Source of the DNA: Cycloclasticus sp.
GTDB taxonomy: Bacteria; Pseudomonadota; Gammaproteobacteria; Methylococcales; Cycloclasticaceae
Length of the DNA: 10,838 bases
NCBI GenBank assembly: GCA_012960055.1
Contig: DUCA01000207.1
Location: forward strand, 1 to 10,838
Direction of reading: 5' to 3'
Shown here: piece by piece, positions 7,114 to 10,838 of the stretch
How the letters are laid out: each line of letters starts with the position of its first letter
How positions within the stretch are numbered: the stretch's first letter is position 1
Position numbers and translations under genes: made by a program
Notes under the pieces: generated by a model
Told to the model about the DNA's origin: nothing
Database searches by the model: none
The model's input: only the letters and a program-made list of their open reading frames with translations

Positions 7114-7380
7114 ATGAAAGCGACGATTGAAATTGATGCCACACCTCAGGAAATGAGAGAACTACTCGGCTTGCCAGAAGTTCAAAGCATACAAAAAGAG
7201 GCGATGGAAAAGATTCGTGAAAAAATGTTGATGGCCATTGAGTCGAATGATATGTCAGAGCTGTTGAAAATGTACATGCCGATGCCAGAGCAAATGTCAG
7301 CGATGGAAGGCTTGCAAAAAACCATGTGGGATGCGATGACCAATAGCATGACGCTATCCAATAAGCCGACAGAAAAATAA
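7114..7380 (+). CDS. DUF6489-type small protein of the PHA locus
   Basis: Small acidic, Met- and Glu-rich protein of 88 aa with no signal peptide or membrane segment. It opens MKATIEIDATPQEMRELLGLPE, a beta-strand followed by a helix, then a long helical region (VQSIQKEAMEKIREKM) and a C-terminal MEGLQKTMWDAM segment. The opening and the closing LQKxMW pattern resemble the DUF6489 family, whose biochemical function I do not know. AAGAGG (7103-7108) lies 5 nt before the ATG. It follows the phasin gene by 66 bp on the same strand, and its stop is 7 bp from the convergent phaC stop, so it is embedded in the PHA cluster. A granule-associated or accessory role is possible from context only. Confidence 0.8.
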   Translation: MKATIEIDATPQEMRELLGLPEVQSIQKEAMEKIREKMLMAIESNDMSELLKMYMPMPEQMSAMEGLQKTMWDAMTNSMTLSNKPTEK

Positions 7381-7387
7381 CCGCGGT

Positions 7388-8434
7388 TTAGCCTAACCAG
7401 TTGGTTAATGTGTTGATGAGTTTGGATTGAGTTTTTAGACTAGTGAATGCGCCGATATGGCCGCCATTTAAAGGGTGTTCTTGGTAAAGTCTTGGCTTAA
7501 TATGTTCGCTCAGTGCGCGTGCACAAGCCGGCGGCACGATATGGTCCCGAGTCGCGTACAAGTTTAAAACTGGGCACTTAATCTGTCCTAATTGCACAGA
7601 GTTTCCATTAATCGTTAAGGTTTTTTTGTGTAAGCGGTTTTGCTGATAGAAGTCGGTTAGAAACTCTCTTGCGGCAACAGCGGTTAAATCTGGACCGCTG
7701 TTTAGCCAATTTTCCATGCGTAAAAACGTGTCTAGGTTTTCTTTTTTACTCACTAGGCGCTTAATCTGTCGGTATTTTTCACGGCTTAACTGAAATGGTT
7801 TCAGTGTTTTAAACAGCTGGCTAATTAATTTACCGGATACATTGCCTGTGTCGTTGGCTAAGATGTTAGCGTTCATGCGGTTTATCCAAAGGTTCAATGT
7901 ATTGCCTTCGGCATGAAAATCTACTGGCGTGACCAAGGTCACTAATTTTCGAATATCGCTCGGGTGTAATGCCGAATAGCACAAAGAAAAAACACCGCCT
8001 TGGCAAATACCTAATAGGTCGATTTTTTCCCTTTTCGAATCGCGTTTAACCCGTTGAACACAGCGGTAAAGATAACCGTTAATGTAATCATTAAGGTTGG
8101 TAAAGCGGTCCGTGCTATCGGGGTAGCCCCAGTCAATGAGGTAGACGGGGTAGCCGTGTTCCAGTAGGCGAAGAACGAGTGACCTTTTTGGCTCTAAATC
8201 GGTAATAAAGGGGCGATTGACCAACGCGTACGTTATGACGATAGGCGTCTTTTTTTGTTTTACGGCTAACGCTGTATAACGAAATAGTCTCAGCTTGTTT
8301 TCGCTGTAGACTAGCTCTTTAGCGCGGGTGCCAACCTCAGGCGGTGATTGCCTGTCTGTATGACTCAATTGCTCCATCAGTAAGACAAAATCATCTTGCC
8401 AAATGTCGTTGTATTGCGTGGTGCTGGCTGGCAT
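7388..8434 (-). CDS. phaC: Class III polyhydroxyalkanoate synthase, PhaC subunit
   Basis: Catalytic subunit that polymerises (R)-3-hydroxyacyl-CoA, mainly 3-hydroxybutyryl-CoA, into PHA at the granule surface. Length is 348 aa, matching class III enzymes (about 355) and much shorter than class I or II (about 560-590). It has the alpha/beta-hydrolase fold with the lipase-like box GICQGG, nucleophile Cys144, then Asp297 (TRDHIVPP) and His326 (GGHIG), so the catalytic triad is complete. YPVYLIDWGYPD (95-106) is another PhaC hallmark. It lies 12 bp downstream of phaE and has no good Shine-Dalgarno, so translation is probably coupled to phaE. The stop lies in a 10-bp palindrome (7379-7388) shared with the end of the convergent small gene; no terminator is seen there. 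Confidence 0.96.
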   Translation of the reverse strand: MPASTTQYNDIWQDDFVLLMEQLSHTDRQSPPEVGTRAKELVYSENKLRLFRYTALAVKQKKTPIVITYALVNRPFITDLEPKRSLVLRLLEHGYPVYLIDWGYPDSTDRFTNLNDYINGYLYRCVQRVKRDSKREKIDLLGICQGGVFSLCYSALHPSDIRKLVTLVTPVDFHAEGNTLNLWINRMNANILANDTGNVSGKLISQLFKTLKPFQLSREKYRQIKRLVSKKENLDTFLRMENWLNSGPDLTAVAAREFLTDFYQQNRLHKKTLTINGNSVQLGQIKCPVLNLYATRDHIVPPACARALSEHIKPRLYQEHPLNGGHIGAFTSLKTQSKLINTLTNWLG

Positions 8435-8446
8435 TGTTTAGGAATA

Positions 8447-9184
8447 TTACTTGAGTTTAGCAAGGCGGGCGGTTAATTTTTCAATGCTTGCGTCGGTTTG
8501 TTCTTTATATTCCGCAAATTCAAGCCGCAGTTGGTGTAAGCCTTTTTGTAAATCGTCTAGTGTTTGTTGTGAAGGTAGAGCAAATAGATTGGACAGCTGT
8601 TCGGATGTGTTCTGCTGGTTTTTTTTAAATTTACTTAATGATTCGAAAAGCGCGTGTTGAGCTTTAATGTAGTCGTCTCGTTGACTGATGTCATTAAACG
8701 CCTCTTCCCCAGCTTTTAGCCAATGTGCAAAAAGTTGTTCGCTTGATTTGTCGTTAAAGTCGCTTTGTAAGGCTTCAAACCGTTGCATTGCGAGTTGGCT
8801 CAATTCGGCATGAAATGCGCTCATTGCGGCAGTACTAGTTTGTAGCTCTTTAAAGCCATCCAGTATTTGCTGAGGTATTTGGTTTAACAGCTGACTAATG
8901 GCTTCTATTGTTGATGAAGGAGAGTCACTTTGAGGAAAATTCATCTCAATAATTGATTTTATCCAAGCCGGTTGTTCTTCATTGTGTGCATTAAAACCAA
9001 GCGTGTTGGGCAAATCCCAGAATTTAGATAAGTCATTGTTATTGCTGTTAATGCTTTGACTTAACTGCTGATAGAAAAGCCCCTGTTCCTGGAAGTTCTT
9101 TAAGATGTCTTTGTATTCCTCGGCTATATTACGGCCGATTAAAGCATTGAATTGTTCAAATACATCGTTAGTTTTGGCGGTCAT
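8447..9184 (-). CDS. phaE: Class III PHA synthase subunit PhaE
   Basis: Partner subunit needed for full activity of the class III PhaC, forming the PhaEC complex. The protein is 245 aa, predominantly helical, without catalytic motifs. The C-terminal region from about residue 195 (ALPSQQTLDDLQKGLHQLR onwards) has heptad-like spacing and matches the conserved PhaE C-terminus, followed by a Lys/Ala-rich coiled coil to the end. It is clearly shorter than the Allochromatium PhaE (about 357 aa). I chose ATG 9184 because GAGAAGTGA (9198-9190) is a fair ribosome-binding site 5 nt upstream; GTG at 9193, three codons earlier, is the alternative. A -10-like TAGAAT (minus strand, 9218-9213) lies upstream without a good -35. 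The identification rests on position before phaC plus the C-terminal pattern. Confidence 0.88.
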   Translation of the reverse strand: MTAKTNDVFEQFNALIGRNIAEEYKDILKNFQEQGLFYQQLSQSINSNNNDLSKFWDLPNTLGFNAHNEEQPAWIKSIIEMNFPQSDSPSSTIEAISQLLNQIPQQILDGFKELQTSTAAMSAFHAELSQLAMQRFEALQSDFNDKSSEQLFAHWLKAGEEAFNDISQRDDYIKAQHALFESLSKFKKNQQNTSEQLSNLFALPSQQTLDDLQKGLHQLRLEFAEYKEQTDASIEKLTARLAKLK

Positions 9185-9255
9185 CTGGGTCACTTCTCAT
9201 GGTTCATCTAAGATTCTATTGAAATAGTGCAAGTACGTACAGATGAATTGATAAG

Positions 9256-10149
9256 TTAATGATGGAATGGAATACACGTTTCGGCTTGGATATTATCGAG
9301 CGACCAGTGGTTAATCCCCCATTGTAAAATCTCGCGTGGCTGAGATTGGCTCAGTTCCTTAGGCGGCTTTAAGTTTAGATGTTCGAAAACACGTAGTAAG
9401 GTTTGCTCAATAGGCAATAAAGACACGTCATCAGCGAAGGTCTGTTTACTCAATTTAGCGCCATCCGCACCATTGATAACTGGAATGTGCGCATACTTAG
9501 GGGTTTGTATTTTTAATAGTTGTTGCAGAAGAATTTGCCTGTAGGTACTGTCTAAAAGATCGTAGCCCCTTAAGACTTCCGTAATGCCTTGCTCGTGATC
9601 GTCTAATACAACCGCGAGGTGGTACGCATACACATGGTCTTTTCGAAACATCACAAAATCACCAACCTGTTTGATGAGTTGTTGTTCGGTTTCTCCTTGG
9701 ATGGTGTCAATAAAAGAGATTGTCGTTTGGGGTAACTTTATCCGTAGTGACACTGGTTTGTCTGGGTTTAAGCGGTGCTTTAAACAATAGCCATCATAAA
9801 TACCGTGATGCGCATGACGCTCAGATAAATCCTTTCGGGAACACTGGCAAGGGTAGAGTATATTAAGTTGCTGTAAGTAATTCAGAGCGCGTTGATAAGC
9901 ATCATCGCGAGAGTGTTGGTAGAAGATAGCGTCGTCCCATTCAAGGCAATACGCTTCAAGTGTTTTGATAATGGCGTAGCTGTATTCGGGTTTGCAGCGA
10001 AACTTGTCTAGGTCATCAATCCTGAGCAGCCATTTACCATTTTTAGACTTGGCCTGAAGAAAGCTGGCGACGGCCGTATAGAGTGAACCGAAATGAAGGG
10101 GGCCAGTAGGTGAGGGGGCAAAGCGCCCCCTGTATTCTGAATGTTTTAA
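9256..10149 (-). CDS. gluQ: Glutamyl-Q tRNA(Asp) synthetase, no canonical start codon
   Basis: Truncated GluRS paralogue that attaches glutamate to queuosine at position 34 of tRNA(Asp). The frame is open from 10173 to the stop at 9256 without interruption. It holds YRGRFAPSPTG (10134-10102), the HIGH-like HFGS (10095-10084), a CQC zinc motif (9849-9841) with the later IYDGYC ending at 9784, and the KMSKS-like KLSKQ (9456-9442). Between the preceding in-frame TAA and GTG 9753 there is no ATG, GTG or TTG. Starting at 9753 would remove the ATP and zinc motifs, so that is not a credible start. TTA at 10149-10147 lies 8 nt after AAAAAGG and would give a natural N-terminus (x-KHSEYRGRF) and 297 aa, as in the family; it may be a TTG start changed by one base. 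It follows dksA directly, as in E. coli, so it is probably co-transcribed. The family is certain; the start and functional state are not. Confidence 0.85.
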   Translation of the reverse strand, partial: LKHSEYRGRFAPSPTGPLHFGSLYTAVASFLQAKSKNGKWLLRIDDLDKFRCKPEYSYAIIKTLEAYCLEWDDAIFYQHSRDDAYQRALNYLQQLNILYPCQCSRKDLSERHAHHGIYDGYCLKHRLNPDKPVSLRIKLPQTTISFIDTIQGETEQQLIKQVGDFVMFRKDHVYAYHLAVVLDDHEQGITEVLRGYDLLDSTYRQILLQQLLKIQTPKYAHIPVINGADGAKLSKQTFADDVSLLPIEQTLLRVFEHLNLKPPKELSQSQPREILQWGINHWSLDNIQAETCIPFHH

Positions 10150-10153
10150 AGCG

Positions 10154-10594
10154 TTAACCTTTTTGTTTTTCTCTTATTTCATCAAGAGATTTGCAATCGA
10201 TACACTGCGTCGCCGTTGGTCGTGCTTCAAGGCGTTTAAGGGTGATATCAAGACCACATGACTCGCAAAAACCGTAATCGCCGGTGTCTAACATGCCCAA
10301 TGACTCATCAATTTTCTTAATCAACTTGCGTTCGCGGTCACGGGTTCTTAACTCTAAGCTGAAATCGGCTTCTTGAGTCGCTCTGTCATTTGGGTCAGGG
10401 AAGTTACACGCTTCATCTTGCATATGGTGAACGGTGCGATCAACTTCGCCCATTAACTCTGCTTTCCAAAGCATAAGAATGGATTTGAAATGATCAATTT
10501 GTGCTGGAGACATATGCTCCTCACCTTTTTTCGCTTTGTAAGGTGTGAATTGAAATTGAGATCCGTCCAAACTCTTGTTTTTGTTTGTAGCCAT
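10154..10594 (-). CDS. dksA: RNA polymerase-binding transcription factor DksA
   Basis: Secondary-channel regulator that acts with ppGpp to repress rRNA-type promoters and activate amino-acid promoters. Length is 146 aa (E. coli 151). The coiled coil spans roughly residues 30-105 with tip motif DPNDRA: Asp67, Asp70 and Ala72 correspond to the essential E. coli Asp71, Asp74 and Ala76. The zinc finger is Cys110, Cys113, Cys131, Cys134, all present, so this is the classical zinc type, not the cysteine-poor DksA2. The C-terminal helix ends SLDEIREKQKG. ATG 10594 fits the family N-terminus; the ribosome-binding site is weak. The gluQ reading frame begins within a few bases of its stop, in the +1 frame, indicating a dksA-gluQ transcript. 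Confidence 0.97.
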   Translation of the reverse strand: MATNKNKSLDGSQFQFTPYKAKKGEEHMSPAQIDHFKSILMLWKAELMGEVDRTVHHMQDEACNFPDPNDRATQEADFSLELRTRDRERKLIKKIDESLGMLDTGDYGFCESCGLDITLKRLEARPTATQCIDCKSLDEIREKQKG

Positions 10595-10633
10595 TGTTTT
10601 ATGTATTACCCAAGGTTAAAAATTCAGCGCGCA

Positions 10634-10662
10634 TAAATATCAGGTTTTCAGTCAATATGCAA
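10634..10662 (-). promoter_or_regulatory. Candidate dksA promoter with GC-only discriminator
   Basis: On the minus strand, TTGCAT (10662-10657), a 17-bp spacer ending in TGA (extended -10) and TATTTA (10639-10634) are followed by T and GCGCGC (10632-10627) before the probable start. GC-rich discriminators mark promoters that DksA/ppGpp inhibit, so feedback control is possible. The hexamers themselves match the consensus poorly. A second candidate with a better -10 lies upstream: TTGTAG (10737-10732), 17 bp, TATATT (10714-10709). Confidence 0.4.
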
Positions 10663-10747
10663 TATTTTTGTTCATTGCATACTCGTACACGAGATTATCA
10701 TGCCTTAAAATATAGACCTTATTGATGGTTTCTACAAAGGTTTTTTA

Positions 10748-10838
10748 ATGAATATTGGAAAAGTTTCAAAGCGCGTTGAAGGCGTGTCGCCGTTTTACGT
10801 GATGGATATTATGGCGAGAGCCAAAGCACTAGAAGAAA
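10748..10838 (+). CDS. PLP-dependent aminotransferase, class I/II, N-terminal fragment
   Basis: Only the first 30 codons are in the window. The translation begins MNIGKVSKRVEGVSPFYVMD and continues IMARAKALEE. This matches the N-terminal pattern (S-x-R-x-x-x-x-x-PF-x-VM-x-x-x-x-RA-x-x-LE) of fold-type I aminotransferases of the aspartate/alanine group, in which an IGEPDF-type motif normally follows. AAAGG (10736-10740) sits 7 nt before the ATG, a good start. It is divergent from dksA across a 153-bp region that contains a small inverted repeat (CTCGT-AC-ACGAG, 10682-10693). The substrate cannot be judged from this fragment; the lysine that binds PLP lies outside the window. Confidence 0.8.
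   Translation, partial: MNIGKVSKRVEGVSPFYVMDIMARAKALEE

Noticed and set aside
9256..9753. GTG 9753 as the start of gluQ (165 aa)
   Set aside because: It would discard the HIGH-like motif and zinc site, which are intact in the same frame upstream.
10148..10175. Programmed -1 frameshift joining DksA to GluQ at the A-rich stretch
   Set aside because: The gluQ frame is +1, not -1, relative to dksA, and no stimulatory structure is visible; a +1 shift remains only a remote option.

Overview
The window reads as ordinary chromosome from a free-living gammaproteobacterium of moderate GC content. Recognisable proteins are PpsR, RapA, YaaA, GluQRS and DksA, all close to the enterobacterial or pseudomonad forms, plus a class III (PhaC/PhaE) polyhydroxyalkanoate (PHA) synthase of the kind found in sulfur bacteria and the Piscirickettsiaceae/Thiotrichales sphere. 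That placement is an inference from family resemblance. I see no integrase, transposase, phage gene, tRNA, rRNA or CRISPR array.

Layout. Bases 2-553: 3' end of ppsR (+), cut by the window edge. Bases 671-4500: rapA followed after 26 bp by a gene for a secreted metallo-beta-lactamase-fold hydrolase (+). Bases 4497-5273: yaaA (-), whose stop codon interlocks with that of the hydrolase gene. Bases 5274-5494: divergent intergenic region with a perfect 24-bp inverted repeat and a good sigma70-type promoter. Bases 5495-9184: PHA block, with phaB, a PhaF-like phasin carrying a histone H1-like tail and a DUF6489-type small protein on +, meeting phaC and phaE on -. Bases 9256-10594: gluQ and dksA (-), the usual dksA-gluQ pair. 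Bases 10748-10838: first 30 codons of a PLP-dependent aminotransferase (+), divergent from dksA.

How the genes fit together. PhaB makes (R)-3-hydroxybutyryl-CoA from acetoacetyl-CoA, PhaE/PhaC polymerises it, and the phasin coats the granule and may tether it to the nucleoid through its basic tail. The beta-ketothiolase (PhaA) is not in the window. RapA (RNA polymerase recycling), DksA (stringent response), PpsR (PEP synthase control) and YaaA (peroxide stress) are housekeeping or stress genes and need not be functionally linked to the PHA genes.

Most worth a second look: (1) gluQ is intact over its full length but has no ATG, GTG or TTG at its 5' end; a TTA codon stands where a TTG start would fit. 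(2) The 24-bp perfect palindrome just upstream of the phaB promoter contains a smaller dyad in each arm. (3) The spacers on both sides of the phasin gene are densely structured. (4) A PhaF-type phasin with a ten-unit tandem-repeat tail sits beside a class III synthase. I did not find a convincing entirely new multi-gene system.
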